Positions 1-5,217 of a DNA stretch of 5,740 bases are shown here, one piece after another. Numbering within the stretch: the first letter of the stretch is position 1; each line of letters opens with the position of its first letter. Origin of the DNA: Acidimicrobiaceae bacterium (lineage in GTDB: Bacteria; Actinomycetota; Acidimicrobiia; Acidimicrobiales; Palsa-688); assembly GCA_030838025.1 (NCBI GenBank), contig JAUTXM010000238.1, forward strand, positions 1 through 5,740, read 5' to 3'. The position numbers and the translations under genes are program-made. The notes below the pieces were generated by a model. The model saw only the letters and a program-made list of their open reading frames with translations. It had not been told where the DNA came from and made no database searches.

Positions 1-8
1 TTTTGTGC

Positions 9-36
9 GAGAGGGCGCCCCATGTGGCGCCCTCTC
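9..36. terminator. Perfect 11-bp GC-rich hairpin (terminator-like)
   Basis: GAGAGGGCGCC (9-19) and GGCGCCCTCTC (26-36) are perfect reverse complements around a 6-nt loop, CCATGT. There is no T-run after the stem on either strand; the TTTT at 1-4 lies before the stem on the plus strand. U-less hairpins acting as terminators have been described in actinobacteria, so it may end a gene lying left of the window. Alternatively it regulates translation of the next gene, because GAGGG and the ATG at 22 both fall inside it. The structure is certain; the function is inferred. Confidence 0.4.
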
Positions 37-306
37 CTCGCGCCGGGCGACGGCTACCGTTTCGTCTCTGTGACCCGTCCACCGCGTCCGCTGCGATTCG
101 AGCGCTACCGGTGGCTGGGGGACAAGCGCACGTTGCTCGTGCATGACCTTGACCATGTCGTTGCGGCGTGCGCGGTCGAGAAGCTGGCGTCGTCGGGCCA
201 GGCCGCCGCCTTCGGCCCCGACCTCCTGGCCGAGGCGCGCAACCGGGGGTACCGGCCTCACGGCGCCTGCGTCGGCGGTGACCGTGGGGGAGACAACGGT
301 GAGTGA
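22..306 (+). CDS. Short conserved-looking hypothetical protein, unrecognised
   Basis: I do not recognise this 94-residue frame. It has a basic N-terminus, then a compact core from about residue 27 to 86 (RYRWLGDKRTLLVHDLDH, then FGPDLLAEARNRGYRPHGACVGG) with His41, His45, Cys50, His80 and Cys83 as possible metal or redox ligands. No signal peptide or membrane segment is seen. The ATG at 22 has a GAGGG six bases upstream, but both lie in a perfect hairpin. GTG at 70, giving 78 residues, is an alternative that keeps the whole core. The stop (304-306) overlaps the start region of the downstream hydrolase, so the two are probably co-transcribed and translationally coupled. The strong GC bias at third codon positions and the tight junction support a real gene; the function is unknown. 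Confidence 0.6.
   Translation: MWRPLLAPGDGYRFVSVTRPPRPLRFERYRWLGDKRTLLVHDLDHVVAACAVEKLASSGQAAAFGPDLLAEARNRGYRPHGACVGGDRGGDNGE
286..301 (+). promoter_or_regulatory. Strong ribosome binding site and GTG at 299
   Basis: GGGGGAG at 286-292 is the best Shine-Dalgarno match in this part of the window and sits six bases before GTG at 299. That GTG opens a frame that ends at TGA 341-343 after 14 codons. It would run straight into the hydrolase if one of the two identical 13-bp units at 322-347 were absent. This probably marks the ancestral hydrolase start. Confidence 0.5.
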
Positions 307-347
307 GGCCGTGGGCGAGCCGGTGGGTGAGTCCGGTGGGTGAGTCC
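298..347 (+). repeat. 13-bp tandem repeat at the hydrolase start
   Basis: GGTGGGTGAGTCC occurs twice in a row without mismatch (322-334 and 335-347). Two decayed relatives precede it: GGTGAGTGAGGCC (298-310) and GTGGGCGAGCC (311-321). Because 13 is not a multiple of three, each gain or loss of a unit changes which upstream start is in frame with the hydrolase. The identity of the last two units suggests a recent duplication. Confidence 0.9.
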
Positions 348-1100
348 GTCACGATCGTGTCGGGCGGGCTGGCGCTCGCGGGGTATCTGGCCCGGCCGTC
401 GGCGTCGGCCGCCAAAGGGTCGGGTCGCTACGGGTTGGTCGTGAGCCATGGTTTTCCCGAGGGGCCGCAGAACGCGGACGCTGCGGGCAAGACCTTCCCC
501 GAACTGGCCGACCGTCTGGCTGGTGACACACAGTGGACGGTCCTCACGTTCAACTTTCGCGGGACTGGCGAATCGAAAGGTGACTTCTCCCTGGCCGGCT
601 GGCTGGCCGATCTACGGGCCGCGGTGGACCACCTGCTCAACGAGGAAGGGGTGGACGCGGTCTGGTTGTGCGGCTTCTCGGCGGGCGGGGCGCTCAGCAT
701 CTGCGCCGCCGGAGAGGACGAGCGGGTCCGAGGGGTCGCCACCTTCGCCGCCCCGGCCGACTTTAACGACTGGGCCGCCGACCCCCGCCGGTTCCTGGCC
801 CACGCCCGGACGGTCGGGGTGATACGCAGCTCGAAGTTCCCGAGCGACGTCGACGCCTGGGCGAGGGAGTTACGTGAGGTGCGGCCGCTGTCACTCATCG
901 GCAAGATCCCACCTCGGCCGCTGCTCATCGTGCACGGGGCCAACGACGCGGCCGTGCCCATGCTCGACGCCCGGGCACTGGCCGACGCCGCCGAAGGCCA
1001 AGTCGAGCTGCGTATTCTGGCCGCCGCCAGCCATTTCCTGCGTCACGACCCGAGGGCGATCGCCATCCTGCTGGGCTGGCTCGACCGGCAACTGGTCTGA
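303..1100 (+). CDS. Alpha/beta hydrolase (serine hydrolase, dienelactone hydrolase/acylaminopeptidase-like)
   Basis: This is a complete single-domain alpha/beta hydrolase of 265 residues, probably cytosolic since no signal peptide is seen. Visible motifs are the oxyanion-hole SHGFP (48-52), NFRGTGES (84-91), the nucleophile elbow GFSAGG with Ser126, HGANDAAVP with catalytic Asp215, and SHFLRHDP with catalytic His244. All three triad residues are present, so an active esterase or peptidase-like enzyme is expected; the substrate cannot be told. In-frame starts are GTG 303 (overlapping the previous stop as GTGA), GTG 327 and GTG 336. The best ribosome binding site instead serves GTG 299, which is out of frame because of a 13-bp tandem duplication. 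The mature protein probably begins near GESVTIVSGG (residue 13). The gene converges on the lipoprotein gene, 36 bp downstream. Confidence 0.88.
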   Translation: MRPWASRWVSPVGESVTIVSGGLALAGYLARPSASAAKGSGRYGLVVSHGFPEGPQNADAAGKTFPELADRLAGDTQWTVLTFNFRGTGESKGDFSLAGWLADLRAAVDHLLNEEGVDAVWLCGFSAGGALSICAAGEDERVRGVATFAAPADFNDWAADPRRFLAHARTVGVIRSSKFPSDVDAWARELREVRPLSLIGKIPPRPLLIVHGANDAAVPMLDARALADAAEGQVELRILAAASHFLRHDPRAIAILLGWLDRQLV

Positions 1101-1102
1101 CG

Positions 1103-1118
1103 GCCGGGCGCTGCCGGC
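1103..1118. terminator. Small GC hairpin between convergent genes
   Basis: GCCGG (1103-1107) pairs with CCGGC (1114-1118) around a 6-nt loop, in the 36-bp gap between the stops of the hydrolase and the lipoprotein. The placement suits a two-way terminator, but the stem is only 5 bp and no T-run follows. A GCGTGAT tandem pair (1117-1130) lies next to it. Confidence 0.25.
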
Positions 1119-1136
1119 GTGATGCGTGATGATCGC

Positions 1137-1478
1137 TTAGGGCGCGACCGTCCGCTGCACCGAGGCGACCTTGCAGGTAAGCGGTCCCTTGGCGCCTGAT
1201 ACCCCTTGGGCGTGGAAGACGGCGGTGGCTCCTGATTCGACCTTGCCGACCGGCGCCCCGCCTTCGCTCACCCTGTTGCCCGAGGAGTCGATGAAGCTGA
1301 TGTCGACGACGTAGCTGCTGGCCTTGGAGCTGTGGTTGAGGATCGTGCCATCGGCCGTGGGTCGGCCGCCGCCGGGGTCGTCGCGGCAGGCGGTGATCGA
1401 CACGTCCTTCTCGGCGGACTTGTTGGAGCTACAGCCGACGAATAGGGGTGCCGTCAGCAGCGTCGCGGTCACCGCCAC
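1137..1478 (-). CDS. Secreted lipoprotein with FxLYD-like domain
   Basis: The 113-residue frame starts with a hydrophobic stretch ending in a lipobox, LFVGC, with Cys16 as the predicted lipidation site, so it is likely anchored to the outer face of the membrane. After a short polar linker (SSNKSAEKD) a single beta-rich domain follows (about 25-113). Its pattern (TADGTILNHSSKASSYVVDI, FIDSSGNRVSEGG, VGKVESGATAVF, then TCKVASVQR) resembles FxLYD domains of actinobacterial lipoproteins. Two cysteines, Cys31 and the Cys of TCKV (about 102), could form a disulfide. The GTG at 1478 gives a signal peptide without its usual basic residues. The frame stays open upstream to 1530 and encodes KLFSRFSIV just before it, so the true start is probably further upstream and may be disturbed by a one-base frame break. 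The function is unknown; cell-surface binding or sensing is a guess. Confidence 0.75.
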   Translation of the reverse strand: MAVTATLLTAPLFVGCSSNKSAEKDVSITACRDDPGGGRPTADGTILNHSSKASSYVVDISFIDSSGNRVSEGGAPVGKVESGATAVFHAQGVSGAKGPLTCKVASVQRTVAP

Positions 1479-1572
1479 GATCGAGAATCGCGAGAACAGT
1501 TTGGGTGTAGCGGTCGCGTTCGTGGCTCACTGATACCCACGTCGTGTTTGCGGGACACATCGGCGGAACAAT

Positions 1573-1598
1573 GATCCCCGACGACTTCGAGCGGGATC
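1573..1598 (-). terminator. Weak hairpin downstream of thiE
   Basis: GATCCC (1573-1578) and GGGATC (1593-1598) can pair around a 14-nt loop. Read on the minus strand the stem is followed by ATTGTT, a poor T-tract, about 37 bases after the thiE stop. It could end the HhH-thiS-thiE transcript and separate it from the lipoprotein gene. The evidence is thin. Confidence 0.25.
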
Positions 1599-1634
1599 GA
1601 CACCGAGTGGCGCGGCCGGGTCCTGGTTCCGCGC

Positions 1635-2312
1635 TCATTCGGCAGCTGCCTCGGCCCCACCCGCCTCGGCACCTGCCTCGGTCCTACCCGCCTCGGCCTC
1701 GGCGATGGCGCTGCGCAGACTCCGGGCGGCGCCTTCTGGGTCCGACGCTTCGGTGAGGTAGCGGACCACGACGAAACGGCGGGCGCCCACCTCGATCATG
1801 GCCTTCACCGTCGAGGGCGTGACTCCTCCGGTGACAAACCAAGGAACGGTGGCACGCCGCGCCGCCTCCCTCAGGTAGCCGAGCCCGGTGCCGGGACGGC
1901 CCAATTTGGTCGGGGTCGGGTTGACCGGCCCGGCGGACAGGTAGTCGACGGGTTCGCGGGCTGCGGCCAGTAGCTGAGCCGGCGCATGGGTGGAGCGCCC
2001 GACGATGGCGTCGGGCCCGAGAATCTGGCGGGCCACCCACGGCGGGACATCGTCCTGGCCGACGTGCACGCCATCGGCCCCACACGCCAGGGCCAGGTCA
2101 GGACGGTCGTTGAGTATGAACGGCACGCCCAGGTCCCGGCAGACCGCAATGGCCACCTCGGCCCGGCGCAACAGAGGGAGCGCTTCGAGTTGCTTGTCGC
2201 GTAGCTGCACGAGGTCGACCCCGCCGCGGATGCAGGCCGCGACGAACGACGCCAGGTCGGAGCGGTCGCCGGTACAGAGATAGAGACGTCGTCCGCCCAG
2301 CGGGTCAGCCAC
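1635..2312 (-). CDS. thiE: Thiamine phosphate synthase (thiamine-phosphate pyrophosphorylase)
   Basis: ThiE joins hydroxymethylpyrimidine diphosphate and thiazole phosphate to make thiamine phosphate in the cytosol. The TIM-barrel motifs are all present, numbered from GTG 2312: LYLCTGDR at the first strand, QLRDK (36-40), NDRPDLA (68-74), GVHVGQDD (81-88, metal-binding Asp), GRSTH (105-109), the phosphate-binding SAGPVNPTPTK (126-136, Lys136) and FVTGGV (159-164). The length of 225 residues is slightly above the usual size because of an Ala/Glu/Gly-rich tail (about 203-225) encoded by a 27-bp tandem repeat. I chose GTG 2312 because it puts the first strand near the N-terminus, as in the family, and overlaps the thiS stop by 8 bp (GTGGCTGA), a coupling arrangement. 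ATG 2348 would add 12 residues. It is the third gene of the HhH-thiS-thiE cluster. Confidence 0.93.
   Translation of the reverse strand: MADPLGGRRLYLCTGDRSDLASFVAACIRGGVDLVQLRDKQLEALPLLRRAEVAIAVCRDLGVPFILNDRPDLALACGADGVHVGQDDVPPWVARQILGPDAIVGRSTHAPAQLLAAAREPVDYLSAGPVNPTPTKLGRPGTGLGYLREAARRATVPWFVTGGVTPSTVKAMIEVGARRFVVVRYLTEASDPEGAARSLRSAIAEAEAGRTEAGAEAGGAEAAAE
1647..1700 (-). repeat. 27-bp tandem repeat encoding the thiE tail
   Basis: Two adjacent 27-bp units (1647-1673 and 1674-1700) differ at four positions. Each contains the core GCCTCGG twice on the plus strand. They encode two nine-residue blocks, EAGRTEAGA and EAGGAEAAA, near the C-terminus of ThiE, a low-complexity and probably disordered tail outside the barrel. 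Confidence 0.85.
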
Positions 2313-2505
2313 CGGCGACGGCTCGTACCAGCTCGATCCGGTCGCCATCGGCGAGCACGGTGGATTCCATGCTGGCTCGGGGGATTGCCTCGCCGTTGCG
2401 CTCCGCCACTACCCACTTGGCGCCTAAGCCCAGCGCCGCCAGCAGCTCGGTCAGCGTGGCGCCGAGTGGTAGTTCAGTCGGGGTCCCGTTGGCGATGACC
2501 TTCAC
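2305..2505 (-). CDS. thiS: Sulfur carrier protein ThiS
   Basis: This 66-residue ubiquitin-fold sulfur carrier has the size usual for ThiS. Its C-terminal Gly-Gly is normally adenylated by ThiF or a MoeB-type enzyme and converted to a thiocarboxylate, which ThiG uses to build the thiazole ring of thiamine. Visible features are the first strand MKVIANGTPTEL, the amphipathic helix ATLTELLAALGL (about 16-27), VVAERNGEAIPR (32-43), the conserved DGDRIELVRAVAGG end (53-66) and termination directly after GG. I chose GTG 2505 because it gives MKVIANG, the typical ThiS N-terminus; the frame continues upstream without a better start. It begins 14 bases after the HhH gene stop and its end overlaps the thiE start by 8 bp. 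The partners thiG, thiF and thiO are not in the window. Confidence 0.92.
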   Translation of the reverse strand: MKVIANGTPTELPLGATLTELLAALGLGAKWVVAERNGEAIPRASMESTVLADGDRIELVRAVAGG

Positions 2506-2519
2506 GCGGTCGGCGCGGA

Positions 2520-3098
2520 TTACTCCGCCGCGGCCTTGGCCGCGGCCTTCTTGGCCCGCTTGTAATCGCGCACCTCGGCCAGCGTCTCGGGGCTCTTGAT
2601 GTCGGCCACCGACATGAGCGTCCCCGGCTGGCCATATGGTCCGGCAGCTTCGGCCCACCCGGGGGGCTGGACTCCGAGCTGTTTGCCGAGTAGGGCCACG
2701 AAAATCCTGGCCTTCTGCTCGCCGAAGCCCGGTAACGCCTTGACCCGGCGATACAACTCCTCGCCGGACGATGCCGTGTTCCATAATGCTGCGGCATCGC
2801 CGTCGTACTCGTCGACGATGATCTGCGCCAAGGCGTGCACTCGTTTCGCGTTGGATCCCGGGAAGCGGTGCAGCGCCGGTCGCTCGGCGAACGCCTTGCC
2901 GAGCGCATCGGGGTCCATGGCTGCGATCTCGCCGGCGTCCAAGCGCCCCCCGAGGCGCTCTTTGAGCCGCCACGGGCCGCCGAAGGCCCATTCCAGGGGG
3001 ATCTGCTGGTCGAGGACCATGCCGATGAGTAGAGCTAGGGGATCCTCTGAGATGAGCTTGTCGGCCTCGGGCTCACCAGAGAGGTGCAGGTCTGCCAC
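2520..3098 (-). CDS. HhH-GPD-type base excision DNA repair protein (actinobacterial, TIGR03252-like)
   Basis: This helix-hairpin-helix protein belongs to a family related to DNA glycosylases, with 192 residues from GTG 3098. The N-terminal part ADLHLSGEPEADKLISEDPL and LIGMVLDQQIPLEWAF (about 24-39) is the recognisable family signature. A second block RFPGSNAKR lies near 78-86. The hairpin LPGFGEQKA (122-130) would contact the DNA backbone. Downstream, PPGWAEAAGPYG occupies the place where many HhH-GPD glycosylases carry their catalytic Asp, and no clear Asp is seen, so activity is uncertain. The C-terminus is a Lys/Ala tail (YKRAKKAAAKAAAE), possibly for DNA binding. GTG 3098 fits the family N-terminus and lies 7 bases after a TAGAGT box; GTG 3173 would add 25 unconserved-looking residues. 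It heads the cluster with thiS and thiE. Confidence 0.88.
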   Translation of the reverse strand: MADLHLSGEPEADKLISEDPLALLIGMVLDQQIPLEWAFGGPWRLKERLGGRLDAGEIAAMDPDALGKAFAERPALHRFPGSNAKRVHALAQIIVDEYDGDAAALWNTASSGEELYRRVKALPGFGEQKARIFVALLGKQLGVQPPGWAEAAGPYGQPGTLMSVADIKSPETLAEVRDYKRAKKAAAKAAAE

Positions 3099-3105
3099 GC
3101 CATTG

Positions 3106-3111
3106 ACTCTA
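3106..3111 (-). promoter_or_regulatory. Possible leaderless promoter -10 box (TAGAGT) for the HhH-thiS-thiE cluster
   Basis: On the minus strand TAGAGT is followed by CAATGGC and then GTG 3098. A TANNNT box seven bases before a start codon is the usual layout of leaderless promoters in actinobacteria. No convincing -35 element is seen. If real, the message has no 5' leader and hence no TPP riboswitch. GGTAGAG also overlaps the box and could serve as a distant ribosome binding site. Confidence 0.4.
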
Positions 3112-3361
3112 CCGAGCCGGATCGCCTTGTTGCCGTCGAAAGATGCGATCGTTGGATCTGGCGGACGTCTCACCTTGCCGTCACTCGAGGTCGGGGGCCC
3201 GGGAGGCTACGACCCGACGGCGTGGCTGCCGCCCGTTGCCTGGCAAAGGCCCATCACCAACTTCGACTGATCGGGAATAGTCGCCTCGAATCCTTTGCTC
3301 CTCGATGCTCGGAAACCAGCCCGAGCCCTGCATCGCCGTAGCGGACGGGGCACGACCGTGT

Positions 3362-3387
3362 CGATCGCGTGTCGGTGCACGCGATCG
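3362..3387. repeat. Perfect 10-bp inverted repeat
   Basis: CGATCGCGTG (3362-3371) and CACGCGATCG (3378-3387) are perfect reverse complements around TCGGTG. Neither strand has a T-run after the stem. GATCGTCC begins in the right arm (3383) and recurs at 3404. It may be a protein-binding site or a U-less terminator; no gene close enough on either side decides this. Confidence 0.75.
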
Positions 3388-3808
3388 TCCCACCAGATCA
3401 CGAGATCGTCCGGGTCGACTTCGATCTAGTCTTCTAGTTGCTAGCGCTCGGCCGATCTTGGTCTTTCAGAAGTCGCGGGCCCCAAGTGCCATCCTTCCGG
3501 TGGTGAAATGCGCAACCCACGACGACTTCACGCAACGGCTCAACTTCGGGGTGTCCCTGCCCGGACTGCCGATCCCAGGCGACAGTCGGCTCGCCGACTT
3601 TAACCCGTGATTATCGGCCAGCAAAAGTGCGCGCCTCCGCCGGTTATCAAGCGCGTCCCATGCTCCGATTGCTGCCACTCGAGCGCGATGTCCGGCAGCG
3701 TCCGGGAGACTCCGAGTCCTTATGCAAGGGCCCGTTCGGAAGAGTGTCGGAACTTGGGTGACCTCCGTGACACTTGCCGCGTCGTGAACTGTCGTTCGGA
3801 TGCAGCGT

Positions 3809-4378
3809 TCAGCTCACACCGGTGCTGACGGGCAAGAGACCATGTGCCGCGAGAAACGACTCATAACCCATGTACAGTTTGGTCCCGAAACGCTCTCGAC
3901 GGGCGGCGAGATACGGTACGCAAACCAAATAAGCGGACCGCATCGAGGAACCGCGTAACAGTATGACCGTCGCCGGGTCAATATGCCGCCGCTCGGCGGC
4001 GCAGCAGATGAACTCGTAATAATCAAGAAGATTGATTATGTGGCAATCTGTCTCTTCGTCCACGTCGCCGTCTACCGTTTGTCGCGACGCGATTAGGCGG
4101 GCCATCCGGGCATCGGATGCTGAAAGCGCGTCGGTCGTTGAGAACGCTGACAGCAGCTGGATCGTGTTGGTGCGTCGGTGCATATGCGCATTCTGAACCG
4201 ACGTTACTGCCCCGAACATCACGGCAACAGCGACCGAGAGAGCGGTAAGATCCCGGCTGTTTCCTCCCAACGATAGGGCGATGACGATCGCGGCTGCGAT
4301 GACAGAGAGGAGTGCCACAACTGACCTCCGTGCCGTCGACCCGATGCCGCTGACGTACGAGCTGACGAGATTTTTCAC
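3809..4378 (-). CDS. Small membrane protein, DUF4760-like
   Basis: The 189-residue protein has two predicted membrane helices near the N-terminus (about 18-38, VVALLSVIAAAIVIALSL, and 44-62, LTALSVAVAVMFGAVTSV), then a basic stretch (HMHRRTNT) and a cytosolic helical domain. The C-terminal part LLDYYEFICCAAERRHIDP (117-135), RSAYLVCVPYLAARRERFG (147-165) and YESFLAAHG (172-180) resembles the DUF4760 pattern of a membrane anchor followed by a helical domain. The biochemical role of that family is unknown. The start is GTG 4378, with AAAGGA five bases upstream. It is divergent from the DUF1028 gene, with start codons 14 bp apart. GC content is clearly lower than in the left half of the window, with more A/T-ending codons, which suggests separate ancestry. 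I am fairly sure of the gene and less sure of the family. Confidence 0.7.
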   Translation of the reverse strand: MKNLVSSYVSGIGSTARRSVVALLSVIAAAIVIALSLGGNSRDLTALSVAVAVMFGAVTSVQNAHMHRRTNTIQLLSAFSTTDALSASDARMARLIASRQTVDGDVDEETDCHIINLLDYYEFICCAAERRHIDPATVILLRGSSMRSAYLVCVPYLAARRERFGTKLYMGYESFLAAHGLLPVSTGVS

Positions 4379-4392
4379 TAGTGTCCTTTCTA
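4376..4392. promoter_or_regulatory. Shared divergent start region with CACTAGTG palindrome
   Basis: The palindrome CACTAGTG (4376-4383) carries the GTG start of the minus-strand gene in its left half and an in-frame GTG (4381) of the plus-strand gene in its right half. TAGTGT (4379-4384) lies eight bases before ATG 4393, as in a leaderless promoter. TCCTTTCT (4384-4391), read on the minus strand, is the AGAAAGGA ribosome binding site of the minus gene. The elements are visible; their joint use is inferred. Confidence 0.45.
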
Positions 4393-5217
4393 ATGACCTT
4401 CTCGCTCATCTTCGCAGACCCAGCCGGAGGCGTGGTCGGAGGTGGTGTTCAAAGCCACTACCCCTTTGTAGGCGCTACGGTCCTGCGCGCACGAGCTGGA
4501 GTCGGGGCGTCGGTCTCCCAAGGGGTAGGTTCCGCGGCCCTTGCCGATGAGCTCCTCGGTCGTCTCGATGGCGGCGAACCGCCGGTCGATGCAATGAGAG
4601 CTGTGGTTAGTGGATGTGTGAATCCAGACAGTCGTCAACTTGCTGTAATCGGATCAACAGGACTGAAGGCGGTCCACACTGGGGCTCATTGCATCGCGTT
4701 CGCCGCCGAATCCCTGAATCCGGGATTCTTGGCTGTTGGCAATATGCTTTCCCAACCCGACACCCTGCAAGCAATGGCGACGACCTTCCGTAGGTCATTC
4801 TCCAGTCCACCCGCCGAACGCGTCGCGCAGGCACTGTTGGCCGCCGATCGAGCGGGTGGTGATGTTCGAGGCAAACAGAGCGCTGCGCTCGTCATTAAGT
4901 ACGAATCAACTGACTGGCGCGATATCGACGTACGCGTCGATGACGCCGCCGAACCCCTTTCCGAGTTGTCGCGCCTAATAGAGTTGAGACGTCGATACGA
5001 GGTGCTCGACGATCCGGCCGTAAAGGCCGGTACTTCTGCGCTCGATCACGCCGTCAGGCTCGCAATTGAAGAGGAGTGGCCGGAGGAGGTTCGGTTCTGG
5101 CTGATCGTGCTCCTTGAAAAAATGGGACGGCCGACGGCCGAACAACTGCTATGGCCACTCATAGCCAAAGAGCCGTGGCGAACTGTCTGGCTCCGTATTC
5201 AAGATATAAGTGATTGA
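4393..5217 (+). CDS. DUF1028 family Ntn-hydrolase-fold protein with C-terminal putative peptidoglycan-binding domain
   Basis: A 274-residue protein whose first 200 residues match DUF1028: MTFSLIFADP at the start, GGGVQSHYPFVGA (16-28), ARAGVGASVSQ (33-43), VHTGAHC (94-100), VGNML (115-119), GGDVRGKQSAAL (155-166) and the DIDVRVDD segment (177-184). The fold is of the N-terminal nucleophile type, so Thr2, exposed after loss of Met1, would be the candidate nucleophile; no substrate is known for the family. The C-terminal part (about 215-274, VRFWLIVLLEKMGRPTAEQLLWPLIAKEPW) looks like the putative peptidoglycan-binding domain often fused to DUF1028. No signal peptide is seen. ATG 4393 gives the family N-terminus; GTG 4381 would add four residues and hide Thr2. 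The end has the tandem stops TGATAG. It is divergent from the DUF4760-like gene. Confidence 0.88.
   Translation: MTFSLIFADPAGGVVGGGVQSHYPFVGATVLRARAGVGASVSQGVGSAALADELLGRLDGGEPPVDAMRAVVSGCVNPDSRQLAVIGSTGLKAVHTGAHCIAFAAESLNPGFLAVGNMLSQPDTLQAMATTFRRSFSSPPAERVAQALLAADRAGGDVRGKQSAALVIKYESTDWRDIDVRVDDAAEPLSELSRLIELRRRYEVLDDPAVKAGTSALDHAVRLAIEEEWPEEVRFWLIVLLEKMGRPTAEQLLWPLIAKEPWRTVWLRIQDISD

Larger units (their letters stand above)
3099..3808. other. 710-bp gap without a recognisable gene
   Basis: Between the HhH start and the end of the DUF4760-like gene I see no gene I can defend. The stretch holds the TAGAGT box, a loose GTCGGG/CCCGAC dyad (3190-3195/3213-3218), a perfect 10-bp hairpin (3362-3387), a GATCGTCC direct repeat (3383-3390, 3404-3411), three CTAG sites (3426-3444) and short plus-strand frames (for example 3369-3437 and 3500-3610) that look like scraps. 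GC content falls from about 3280 onward. No tRNA, riboswitch or CRISPR structure was found by eye. Confidence 0.6.

Noticed and set aside
428..961. Long minus-strand open frame opposite the hydrolase
   Set aside because: It is the antisense shadow of a gene with a complete catalytic triad; its composition is Ser/Pro/Arg-rich as expected for GC-rich antisense frames.
2596..3270. Long plus-strand open frame opposite the HhH gene
   Set aside because: It mirrors the HhH gene, has low-complexity composition and no family resemblance; the minus-strand gene has clear motifs.
3174..3300. TPP riboswitch upstream of the thiamine cluster
   Set aside because: The conserved CTGAGA and the second conserved block are absent on the minus strand.
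3255..3310. tRNA-like TCGAATCC / GGATTCGA segment
   Set aside because: The T-arm does not pair properly (the G53-C61 pair is missing) and no acceptor or anticodon stems can be drawn.
4023..4409. Minus-strand frame overlapping the DUF4760-like gene
   Set aside because: It is Arg-rich, without domains, and shares DNA with a gene that has a good ribosome binding site and membrane helices.
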